64,000 nt of DNA, from positions 5,790,001-5,854,000 of the forward strand of contig NZ_JAUSZK010000001.1 of the NCBI RefSeq assembly GCF_030817495.1, in the 5' to 3' direction. Within the stretch, counting starts at the first letter, position 1; each line of letters opens with the position of its first letter. Origin of the DNA: Streptomyces sp. V3I7. Lineage in GTDB: Bacteria > Actinomycetota > Actinomycetes > Streptomycetales > Streptomycetaceae. The notes beneath the pieces were generated by a model. The model saw nothing but the letters and a program-made list of their open reading frames with translations. It was not told the DNA's origin and searched no databases. The position numbers and the translations under genes were made by a program. Below, piece after piece: positions 1 to 8,185 of this stretch.

Positions 1-1070
<1,070 letters not shown>

Positions 1071-1156
1071 CAGTTGCTCGCGTCCACTGTGTTGGTTCTG
1101 AAACCACGAACAGCCCCACGTTTCACAGAGCGTGGTCTGGTTGTCAGTTTCATAGT

Positions 1157-1275
1157 GTTTCGGTGGTCATAGCGTGAGGGAAACGCCCGGTTACATTCCG
1201 AACCCGGAAGCTAAGCCTCACAGCGCCGATGGTACTGCAGGGGGGACCCTGTGGGAGAGTAGGACGCCGCCGAAC
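1157..1275 (+). rRNA. 5S ribosomal RNA
   Basis: About 119 nt, 85 nt after the 23S end, as expected for an actinobacterial 16S-23S-5S operon. The 5' part GTTTCGGTGGTCATAGCG can pair with the 3' part ending in CGCCGCCGAAC, forming helix I. The core CGCCCGGTTACATTCCGAAC is a typical 5S loop region. The ends are set by the pairing and are uncertain by one or two bases. Confidence 0.95.
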
Positions 1276-1285
1276 TATTGTTGAG

Positions 1286-1321
1286 AAAACCCCCGTGCCG
1301 GGATATCGGTACGGGGGTTTT
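1286..1321 (+). terminator. rRNA operon terminator
   Basis: AAAACCCCCGTGCCG pairs with CGGTACGGGGGTTTT (one G-T pair) around a six-base loop and ends in a T run. It lies 10 bases after the 5S gene. This is a classic intrinsic terminator shape. Confidence 0.9.
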
Positions 1322-1369
1322 CTGCGTTTGCGGGGTCATCTGCTTTTCGGGGTCAGTCGATGAAAGTGT

Positions 1370-2347
1370 TCACTGCCTTCCCGCCCGGGCCAGGGCCTCG
1401 TCGGCCTGGGCGGCCAGCGTTGCGACGAGGTCGGCCGCGGCCGGTCGGTCGGTGACGAGGTCGACCGCCTCGCCGGCCCAGACGGGCATGGAGGGGATGG
1501 CGCCCCGTGCCACGTCGTCCTGGTAGGCCTGTTGTGTCGCCTCCGGCGCCGCGGCCAACTCCTGTTCCCGGCCCCGCCATTGGTCGAGGTAGGCGTGGCC
1601 GAGGCTGCGGGCCGTGTATCGCGACGGCCACCGGGAGGACCGGGCGATGTCGAGGACGCGGTTGCGCTCGGTGTCCTCTCCGCGGCCCTGGACGATCGCC
1701 TCGGTGATGAAGGGGGCGACGACGGCCTCAGCCGTGGCCTGGAAGCGGGTGCCGATGAGGGCCCCGGCCGCACCGAGCGCCAGCACGGCGCCCACGCCGC
1801 GTCCGTCGGCGATCCCGCCGGCCGCCAACACCGGGACCGGGTCCGCCAGATCCACGACGACCGGCACGAACGGCAGCGTGGACCGCCCCTGCCGGGCGCC
1901 GTGGCCGCCGCTCTCGGTGCCCTGCGCCACGATGACTTCGGCGCCCAAGTCCACGGCCTGCCTGGCCTCTTCGAGGTCGGTGACCTGAACGATCACCGCC
2001 GCACCGGCCGCGCGGACACGCTCCACGAACCGGCTCGGATCTCCGAAGGAGAACATCACGGCCGCGGGCTCGTACTCCAGCACCTGCTCGACCGCGCCGA
2101 CGTCGATCGCCCAGCTCAGGAACCCGACCCCCCACGGCTTGTCGCACGTCGCCATGATCGCCAACTCGCGGGCCAGCCAGTCAGGATCGTCCCCGTAGCC
2201 ACCGCCGAGCAGGCCGAGGCCGCCGCCGCGGGAGACCGCCGTCGCCAGCGCGCTGCCGGCCGAACCGCCCATGGGAGCCAGTGCGATCGGATGCCGCACT
2301 CCGAACAACTTGGTGAACGCCGTCGTCAACGCCATGGCGGACATCAT
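1370..2347 (-). CDS. Nitronate monooxygenase / FabK-like flavoenzyme
   Basis: 325 aa TIM-barrel flavoprotein of the nitronate monooxygenase (2-nitropropane dioxygenase) family, which uses FMN and oxygen to oxidise alkyl nitronates; close relatives act as enoyl-ACP reductases. The N-terminus reads FGVRHPIALAPMGG, the usual first barrel strand. A GTESGGHGARQG segment near residue 145 carries the family's conserved active-site His and phosphate-binding glycines. AAGGIADGRG near 178 is the second FMN phosphate loop. Length is normal. Alternative starts at 2344 and 2335 exist; GGGGA lies just before the first two. It stands alone downstream of the rRNA operon on the opposite strand. The physiological substrate cannot be told from sequence. 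Confidence 0.85.
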   Translation of the reverse strand: MMSAMALTTAFTKLFGVRHPIALAPMGGSAGSALATAVSRGGGLGLLGGGYGDDPDWLARELAIMATCDKPWGVGFLSWAIDVGAVEQVLEYEPAAVMFSFGDPSRFVERVRAAGAAVIVQVTDLEEARQAVDLGAEVIVAQGTESGGHGARQGRSTLPFVPVVVDLADPVPVLAAGGIADGRGVGAVLALGAAGALIGTRFQATAEAVVAPFITEAIVQGRGEDTERNRVLDIARSSRWPSRYTARSLGHAYLDQWRGREQELAAAPEATQQAYQDDVARGAIPSMPVWAGEAVDLVTDRPAAADLVATLAAQADEALARAGRQ

Positions 2348-2399
2348 TCCCCGTACCGGCGCCCGGAGACATTCCCCCGAGCACCCCTGGCGGCAGCGG

Positions 2400-3455
2400 T
2401 CAGCCTGCCGACGGTGCGAAGACCACCCATACCTGGCCCGGTGCGAAGTTCAGCTGGGCACCGTCAGGGGTGGTGAACTTCGTACCGTCGTCGGCCTTCT
2501 GGCGGGACCAGGTGGCGTCGTAGGAGCGGCCGTCCCGCAGGACCTCCGCCTTGCCGGTGCCCACCGTCTCGGTGTACGGCGTGTTGTTGCCGTTGACGTC
2601 GTGGAACTCGGACTCGCGCACCTTCACGTGCTGGACGACGACGGTGGCGGGAGCCACCCGCTTGCCGTCGGTCGTCGTCGTGGCCGAGCCGTCCATGGAG
2701 ACCAGCCAGCGGTGCTGGGCGGCGGACCAGGTGAAGGTGAAGCTGGCCATCGGGTAGCGCACGGTGCGGGACGTCATGGGGCTGCCGCCCTGCGGAGCGG
2801 CTCCGTACTCGTAACCGGTCGTGAGCGCCGCCGCGCCCGGTGCCGAGGACATCAGGCGGTCGGGGCGCAGGTAGAGGTTGTGCGGGGAGGGCCGGTCGGG
2901 GGCGCGGAAGTAGGCGTCGGCGGCGACGTCCGGGGTCTTCGGGTGCAGAGGGGCCTTGTCGATCAGCGGCAGCAGCTTGTGCTGGGCACCGGAGAAGGCG
3001 AGCGTCGGCTCGTCGAACTGGCGCAGCAGCTCCAGGTCCGACTCACGGGCGCTGCGGACCGGCCCGACGACCGAGGGCAGCTGGGAGGCGTACACCGCCA
3101 TGAGGCGGCTCAGGCCGCCCTCGACCTGCTCGGTGTAGATGACGTCCGCCGAGTTGAGCCCCGTCTGGGGACGGGCCGCGCCGACGTTGTCGATCTTTAC
3201 CGCGAGCACCGAGCCGGTGGCGGACTTCTCGGTCGGTACCGGGGTGTGGTACGGCAGTTGCTGCGGTACGTGCTTCGGGGCCGGGCCGTCGGCCTCGGCG
3301 CGGCTGCGGCCGCGGTTGTCCTCGGACGGGGTGGCGCTGTGCGTCGTACAGCCCGCCGCGAGCGAGGTCGTGATCGTGGCGGCGAGTACGGCCGCTGCCG
3401 TCGTCGCGCGCCGCCTGAGGTCCCGTCTCGCCTCGGCGCCCGTACCCATGCCCAT
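2400..3455 (-). CDS. DUF3048 family lipoprotein (YerB-like)
   Basis: 351 aa secreted lipoprotein. An arginine-rich n-region is followed by an Ala-rich hydrophobic stretch and the lipobox LAAGC (Cys near residue 36). The mature part starts with a disordered, Ser/Glu-rich linker. The rest matches my memory of DUF3048 (B. subtilis YerB): AVKIDNVGAARPQTGL, then SADVIYTEQVEGGLSR, then GPVRSAR. Function of the family is unknown; it is thought to act outside the membrane. I chose ATG at 3455 because it gives a compact signal peptide; a GTG at 3494 would add 13 residues. It is monocistronic, between the nitronate enzyme and the DNA ligase gene. Confidence 0.8.
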   Translation of the reverse strand: MGMGTGAEARRDLRRRATTAAAVLAATITTSLAAGCTTHSATPSEDNRGRSRAEADGPAPKHVPQQLPYHTPVPTEKSATGSVLAVKIDNVGAARPQTGLNSADVIYTEQVEGGLSRLMAVYASQLPSVVGPVRSARESDLELLRQFDEPTLAFSGAQHKLLPLIDKAPLHPKTPDVAADAYFRAPDRPSPHNLYLRPDRLMSSAPGAAALTTGYEYGAAPQGGSPMTSRTVRYPMASFTFTWSAAQHRWLVSMDGSATTTTDGKRVAPATVVVQHVKVRESEFHDVNGNNTPYTETVGTGKAEVLRDGRSYDATWSRQKADDGTKFTTPDGAQLNFAPGQVWVVFAPSAG

Positions 3456-3627
3456 GTCCCTGGCCCTGTCCGTACCGTTGCCCACCGTTGCCACCCAGTC
3501 TGCTTCGTCGATGGTGTGCTTTTCAGGTCATCGATGGCCATACCCGATTGATTCTGATCGTGCGCGGTGAATACACCGATCGGCTCAGGTCACAGGGTCC
3601 AGACGGGTGGCGCAGGCCCGCAGCGTC

Positions 3628-4698
3628 TCAGTCCCGCGGGCCCAGGATCTCCGCCAGGTCGTAGCTCACCGGCTCCTCCAGCTGGGTGTACGTGCAGCTC
3701 TCCGGGGTGCGGTCGGGGCGCCAGCGGCGGAAGCGGGCCGTGTGCCGGAAGCGGGCGCCGTTCTCCATGTGGTCGTACGCCACCTCGGCGACCCGCTCCG
3801 GCCGCAGCGGCACCCACGACAGGTCCTTCTTGCCGGACCAGCGGCTGGGCGCGCCGGGCAGCCGGGCCGTCTCGTGCGCGGCCTCGTCCGACCAGGCCGC
3901 CCACGGATGGCCGGACGTGTCGTCCAGGCGCAGGGGCTCGAGTTCCTCGATGAGCTCGGCGCGGCGCTTCATGCTGAAGGCGGCGGCCACGCCGACGTGC
4001 TGGAGGACGCCCCGGTCGTCGTACAGACCGAGGAGCAGGGAGCCGACCACCGGGCCGCTCTTGTGGAAGCGGTAGCCCGCGACGACGACGTCCGCCGTGC
4101 GCTCGTGCTTGATCTTGAACATGGCGCGTTCGTCCGGCAGATAGGGCAGGCCCGGTGGTTTGGCGATGACGCCGTCCAGGCCGGCCCCCTCGTACTGCTC
4201 GAACCACTGCCGGGCCACCTCGATGTCGGTGGTCGCCGGGGCCAGGTGCACGGGGGCCGTCACGCCGTCCAGCATCCTGGTGAGCAGGGCGCGCCGGTCC
4301 GTCAGCGGGGTGTGCATGAGGGACTCGTCGTCCAGGGCGAGCAGGTCGAAGGCGACGAAGGAGGCGGGGGTCCGATCGGCCAGCATCCGCACCCGCGAGT
4401 CCGCCGGGTGGATGCGCTCGGTCAGCGCGTCGAAGTCGAGCCGCCCCTCCCGGGCGATCACGATCTCGCCGTCCAGCACACAGCGCTCGGGCAGCCGCTC
4501 CTTCAGCGCTGCCACCAGCTCGGGGAAATACCTGGACAGCGACTTTCCGGTACGGCTGCCGAGCTCCACCTCGTCGCCGTCGCGGAACACGATCGCCCGG
4601 AAGCCGTCCCACTTCGCCTCGTAGTGCATGTCCGGCGGGATCCTCGCCACCGACTTGGCGAGCATCGGCTTCACGGGCGGCATCACCGGGAGATCCAT
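3628..4698 (-). CDS. ATP-dependent DNA ligase (LigC/LigD-ligase type)
   Basis: 356 aa stand-alone ATP-dependent DNA ligase. It seals nicks through a lysyl-AMP intermediate. The adenylation motif KWDGFR places the catalytic lysine at about residue 29. LDGEIVI, EGLDGVIAK and FKIKHERTADVV are nucleotidyltransferase motifs III, IV and V. The C-terminal third (about 230-356) is the OB-fold. The start at 4698 is the only one giving the short N-terminus usual for this family; a longer in-frame reading crosses the opposite-strand polymerase gene and is not real. It diverges from the LigD-type polymerase gene, so the two enzymes probably serve the same end-joining or gap-repair pathway. No Ku gene is in the window. 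Confidence 0.92.
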   Translation of the reverse strand: MDLPVMPPVKPMLAKSVARIPPDMHYEAKWDGFRAIVFRDGDEVELGSRTGKSLSRYFPELVAALKERLPERCVLDGEIVIAREGRLDFDALTERIHPADSRVRMLADRTPASFVAFDLLALDDESLMHTPLTDRRALLTRMLDGVTAPVHLAPATTDIEVARQWFEQYEGAGLDGVIAKPPGLPYLPDERAMFKIKHERTADVVVAGYRFHKSGPVVGSLLLGLYDDRGVLQHVGVAAAFSMKRRAELIEELEPLRLDDTSGHPWAAWSDEAAHETARLPGAPSRWSGKKDLSWVPLRPERVAEVAYDHMENGARFRHTARFRRWRPDRTPESCTYTQLEEPVSYDLAEILGPRD

Positions 4699-4711
4699 GC
4701 TCCGATTCTGT

Positions 4712-5082
4712 ACGCCCTCGCCGCCTCGCGCCCGGGGTGCGTGCCAGGGCGGTACGCCTAGCGTGGCCGCATGGGTGACGCGGTGGAACTGGAGGCGGGC
4801 GGCCGGACCGTACGGCTGTCCAGCCCCGACAAGGTCTTCTTCCCGGAGCGCGGTTTCACCAAGCTGGACCTCGCCCGGTACTACGTCGCGGTCGGCACGC
4901 CCTCGCCGCCTCGCGCCCGGGGTGCGTGCCAGGGGCGGTACGCCTAGCGTGGCCGCATGGGTGACGCGGTGGAACTGGAGGCGGGCGGCCGGACCGTACG
5001 GCTGTCCAGCCCCGACAAGGTCTTCTTCCCGGAGCGCGGTTTCACCAAGCTGGACCTCGCCCGGTACTACGTCGCGGTCGGC
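4712..5082. repeat. Tandem direct duplication, 185/186 bp
   Basis: Copy 1 is 4712-4896 and copy 2 is 4897-5082. They are identical except for one extra G in copy 2 (AGGGCGG against AGGGGCGG). Each copy holds the promoter, start codon and first 42 codons of the LigD-type polymerase gene. The ATG of copy 1 (4771) is in frame, but its reading frame ends at TAG 4945-4947, so only copy 2 leads into the full gene. The ligase gene on the other strand is untouched. It may be a real duplication or a contig-joining error. Confidence 0.95.
4945..4950 (+). promoter_or_regulatory. -10 element, likely leaderless start
   Basis: TAGCGT lies six bases before the ATG at 4957, with no ribosome binding site between. 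This spacing is typical of leaderless Streptomyces transcripts that begin at or next to the start codon. The same element occurs in the upstream copy at 4759-4764 before ATG 4771. Confidence 0.55.
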
Positions 5083-5985
5083 CCCGGCATCCTGCGCGCC
5101 CTGCGCGACCGGCCCACCACCCTGGAGCGCTACCCGGACGGGGTCACCGGCGAGTCCTTCTTCCAGAAGCGGGCGCCGAAGAACATGCCCGGCTGGATCC
5201 CCACCGCCCACATCACCTTCCCCAGCGGGCGCAGCGCGGACGAGATGTGCCCCACCGAGGAGGCCGCCGTGCTGTGGGCCGCTCAGTTCGGCACGCTCAC
5301 CTTCCACCCCTGGCCGGTGCGCCGCGACGACGTCGACCACCCCGACGAACTGCGCATCGACCTCGATCCGCAGCCCGGCACCGACTACGACGACGCCGTG
5401 CGCGCCGCCCATGAACTGCGGGCTGTTCTGGATGAGTTCGGCGGTTTGCGCGGCTGGCCCAAGACCTCCGGCGGGCGGGGGCTGCACGTCTTCGTGCCCA
5501 TCGAGGCGCGCTGGACCTTCACCCAGGTACGGCGCGCCGCCATCGCCGCCGGCCGGGAGCTGGAGCGGCGGATGCCGGACCAGGTGACGACCAAGTGGTG
5601 GAAGGAGGAGCGCGGGGAGCGGATCTTCGTCGACTACAACCAGACGGCGCGGGATCGCACCATCGCGTCCGCCTATTCCGTACGGCCCCGGCCCTGGGCG
5701 CCCGTCTCCGCGCCGCTGCGCTGGGACGAGGTCGGCACCGCGCACCCCCGCGACTTCGACATCGCGACGATGCCCGCGCGCTTCGCCGAACTCGGCGACG
5801 TGCACGCGGACATGGACGATCACGCCTACTCCCTCGATAGCCTGCTGGAGCTCGCCCGTCAGGACGAGCACGAGCACGGGCTCGGCGACCTGCCGTACCC
5901 GCCCGAGTATCCGAAGATGCCGGGGGAACCCAAGCGGGTACAGCCGAGCCGGGCCAAGGGGGAGAAGCCGCCTACAGCTCCTTGA
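4957..5985 (+). CDS. LigD-type polymerase/primase domain protein
   Basis: 342 aa stand-alone PolDom of the archaeo-eukaryotic primase superfamily, the gap-filling polymerase of bacterial non-homologous end joining. It prefers ribonucleotides and extends paired or mismatched ends. The N-terminus has the LSSPDKVFFPERGFTKLDL segment seen in LigD polymerase domains. LRIDLDPQPG near residue 130 gives the catalytic Asp pair, and KTSGGRGLHVFVPI the nucleotide-binding strand. Length is usual for the single-domain form. The start codon sits in the second copy of a tandem duplication, so the gene is complete despite a 5' fragment upstream. It is divergent from the DNA ligase gene. Confidence 0.92.
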   Translation: MGDAVELEAGGRTVRLSSPDKVFFPERGFTKLDLARYYVAVGPGILRALRDRPTTLERYPDGVTGESFFQKRAPKNMPGWIPTAHITFPSGRSADEMCPTEEAAVLWAAQFGTLTFHPWPVRRDDVDHPDELRIDLDPQPGTDYDDAVRAAHELRAVLDEFGGLRGWPKTSGGRGLHVFVPIEARWTFTQVRRAAIAAGRELERRMPDQVTTKWWKEERGERIFVDYNQTARDRTIASAYSVRPRPWAPVSAPLRWDEVGTAHPRDFDIATMPARFAELGDVHADMDDHAYSLDSLLELARQDEHEHGLGDLPYPPEYPKMPGEPKRVQPSRAKGEKPPTAP

Positions 5986-8185
5986 TCCTGATGTCACGGT
6001 ACGAGATCACGTCCGTCGTGCTGTGCACCTGGAGCCCGACGTAACCGGAGGCGAACCGCCGCCCGTCCGTGCCCGGGTCGTCCGAGCGGGGCGGGTAGAA
6101 CTCCTGGCCGCCGGTGTTGTCGAACTCGTTGAGCAGCACTCCGTTGCGGTAGACCGAGTAGTGCTGGTCGACCACGCGGATCTCGTAGTCGTTCCACGTG
6201 CCCTTCTGCGTGACCCCGGCGCCGGCGAGGCCGACCCGGTCGAACCCGTAGATCGAGCCCGTCTTGTACATGTCGCCGTCGGGCCGGTCGAGCACCTGCA
6301 CCTCGTGGCCGTACTTGATGGCGACCCACTCGGGCCGCGGCTCCTCCGGATGGTCGTGGACCCACGGGAAGCGGACGAACACGCCAGAGTTGGCGTTGCC
6401 GGTCCCTGGGGCGTCGTCACGCCACTGGAGCTTGAGCGAGAAGTCGCCGTACTTGCGCTGCGGGAACCACAGCATGCCGAGGCCGTCGCGGGTGGTGCCG
6501 CTGGTGATCGAGCCGTCGGAGTTCAGCCCGAACGAACCGCCGCCCACGTGCTCCCACTTGGCGAGGGACGCCGAGGTGCCGTCGAAGATCTTCTGGTAGC
6601 CGGTGGTCTGGCCGGGCTTGCCGATCCCCGACTGCCGGGCGGCCTTCTGGATCGCCGAGTACTCGCGCTTGTCGACGACCCCCTGCTTCAGCAGGCCGTC
6701 CAGGACCGTCTTGACGTGCTTCAGGAACAGGGCCTGGGAGGTCCACTCCTTCTCGTCCTCGATCAACTCGTTGATACGGCACCGGTTGTCGGTGACCCGG
6801 TTCGGCACGCCCGAGTCGACCGTGCCGACGATGACCGTCAACCGCTCGTCGAACTCCGGGCAGTTGGGTGCGGGGACGCCGCCGCCGGAGACGACCGTGA
6901 AGCTCACCGTCCGCGGCTCGGAGGTGTTCCCGGCCTTGTCGGTGGCCCGGTAGGCGAGAGTGTGCGCGCCCACGCGGTCCACGACCACCGGCGCGGAGTA
7001 CGCCAGGTAGGGGCCGCCGTCGAGCGAGTACTCGACGGTCGCGACGCCCGAACCGCCCTCGTCGGCCGCGCTCACGCTCACCTTGGCGCTGCCGACGTAC
7101 GCCCCGTCGGAGTTCCGCGTGCCGTCGACGCTCACGCCCGTCACCGGGGGAGTGGTGTCCTGCGCCGGCGGTGCGACCACCGTGAACGTGACGCTCTTCT
7201 CGGCGGCGGTGTTGCCCGCCTTGTCCGTCGCCCGGTAGCGCACGGTGTGCGCACCGGCCTGGTGCACCATCACGGGGGCGGTGTACGGCTGCCAGCCGCC
7301 CGAGTCCACCGCGTACTCGATGGAGTTGACGCCGGAGCCGGTGTCGGACGCGGAGACCGTCACCGTCGCCATGTCGAGGTACGCGCCGTCGGCGTCGCGC
7401 TCGCCGCTGACCGTCGCCGAGGTGTCCGGCGCCGTCGTGTCGTTTGACGGGAGAGCGACGACGGTGAACGTGACGCTCTTCTCGGCCGCGGTGTTGCCCG
7501 CCTTGTCGGTGGCGCGGTAGCGGATCGTGTGGTCGCCCACCTGGTCGATCACCACGGGCGTGGTATACGGCTGCCAGGTCCCGGTCTCGCCGATCGCGTA
7601 CTCGATCCGGTCCACGCCCGAGCCGCCGTCGTCGCTCGCGGCGACCGAGACGCTCGCCGAACCGACGTACTGGCCCTGCCCGTTGCGCGAGCCCTCGACG
7701 GTCGCCGACGTCTCGGGCGCCGTCGTGTCCGTACCGCCGCCCTCGGACACCACCAGGATGCCCTGCATCTGGCCGTGGCCGGGGATCGTGCAGTGGTAGA
7801 AGTAGCGGCCCGGGGTGAGGGTGACCTCGGCGGTGTGCCGCCCGCCCATGTCGTCGTTCGGGTTGGCGAGGATGTTGAGCTGGACGTCGTTGTTGTACTC
7901 GGGGTCGGACGTCTCGAAGGTCAGCGTGTGCGGCATGCCCATGGTGTTGCCGGTCGCCGCGCTGTTCTCGAAGACGATGGTCGCCGCGCCCGCCACCGCG
8001 GTCGTCGGCGCCGAGGCGTACTTGGTGATGTCGTCGCCCGCGGTCCAGGTCAGGACCTGGGCGGCGGCCGCTCCCGGGGGATCCTCGGGACGCGCCGCGG
8101 CGGGCGTGACGTGCAGCCCGAGCAGCATCAGCAGGGCCGCCAACAGGGCGGTGCGGACTCTTCGTCGACGTGCACGGTGGATCAC
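5972..8185 (-). CDS. Secreted cupredoxin - Ig-like x3 - DUF1080 protein
   Basis: 737 aa exported protein. A signal peptide (about 1-32) is followed by a plastocyanin-like cupredoxin domain (about 40-150) with PHTL and FYHCTIPGHGQMQG, which supply the His, Cys, His and Met ligands of a type 1 copper site. Three Ig-like repeats (about 155-430) share YRATDKAGNT near their ends. The C-terminal 225 residues match DUF1080 (3-keto-disaccharide hydrolase, concanavalin-like fold): GDFSLKLQWRDD, NSGVFVRFPW, SYRDIRIKEL. The GTG start at 8185 overlaps the upstream stop as GTGA, so it is translationally coupled to the ThuA/PQQ gene. A longer in-frame reading to 8836 is rejected because it lies inside that gene. 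Likely role: electron acceptance and cleavage of oxidised sugars outside the cell (inference). Confidence 0.85.
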   Translation of the reverse strand: MIHRARRRRVRTALLAALLMLLGLHVTPAAARPEDPPGAAAAQVLTWTAGDDITKYASAPTTAVAGAATIVFENSAATGNTMGMPHTLTFETSDPEYNNDVQLNILANPNDDMGGRHTAEVTLTPGRYFYHCTIPGHGQMQGILVVSEGGGTDTTAPETSATVEGSRNGQGQYVGSASVSVAASDDGGSGVDRIEYAIGETGTWQPYTTPVVIDQVGDHTIRYRATDKAGNTAAEKSVTFTVVALPSNDTTAPDTSATVSGERDADGAYLDMATVTVSASDTGSGVNSIEYAVDSGGWQPYTAPVMVHQAGAHTVRYRATDKAGNTAAEKSVTFTVVAPPAQDTTPPVTGVSVDGTRNSDGAYVGSAKVSVSAADEGGSGVATVEYSLDGGPYLAYSAPVVVDRVGAHTLAYRATDKAGNTSEPRTVSFTVVSGGGVPAPNCPEFDERLTVIVGTVDSGVPNRVTDNRCRINELIEDEKEWTSQALFLKHVKTVLDGLLKQGVVDKREYSAIQKAARQSGIGKPGQTTGYQKIFDGTSASLAKWEHVGGGSFGLNSDGSITSGTTRDGLGMLWFPQRKYGDFSLKLQWRDDAPGTGNANSGVFVRFPWVHDHPEEPRPEWVAIKYGHEVQVLDRPDGDMYKTGSIYGFDRVGLAGAGVTQKGTWNDYEIRVVDQHYSVYRNGVLLNEFDNTGGQEFYPPRSDDPGTDGRRFASGYVGLQVHSTTDVISYRDIRIKEL

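Noticed and set aside
1532..2476. Long plus-strand frames opposite the nitronate monooxygenase
   Set aside because: Shadow frames typical of high-GC DNA, with Arg/Gly/Pro-rich low-complexity products.
3628..5997. 789-codon minus-strand frame
   Set aside because: Only the last 356 codons are DNA ligase. The N-terminal part is antisense of the LigD-type polymerase gene and shows the duplicated stretch twice.
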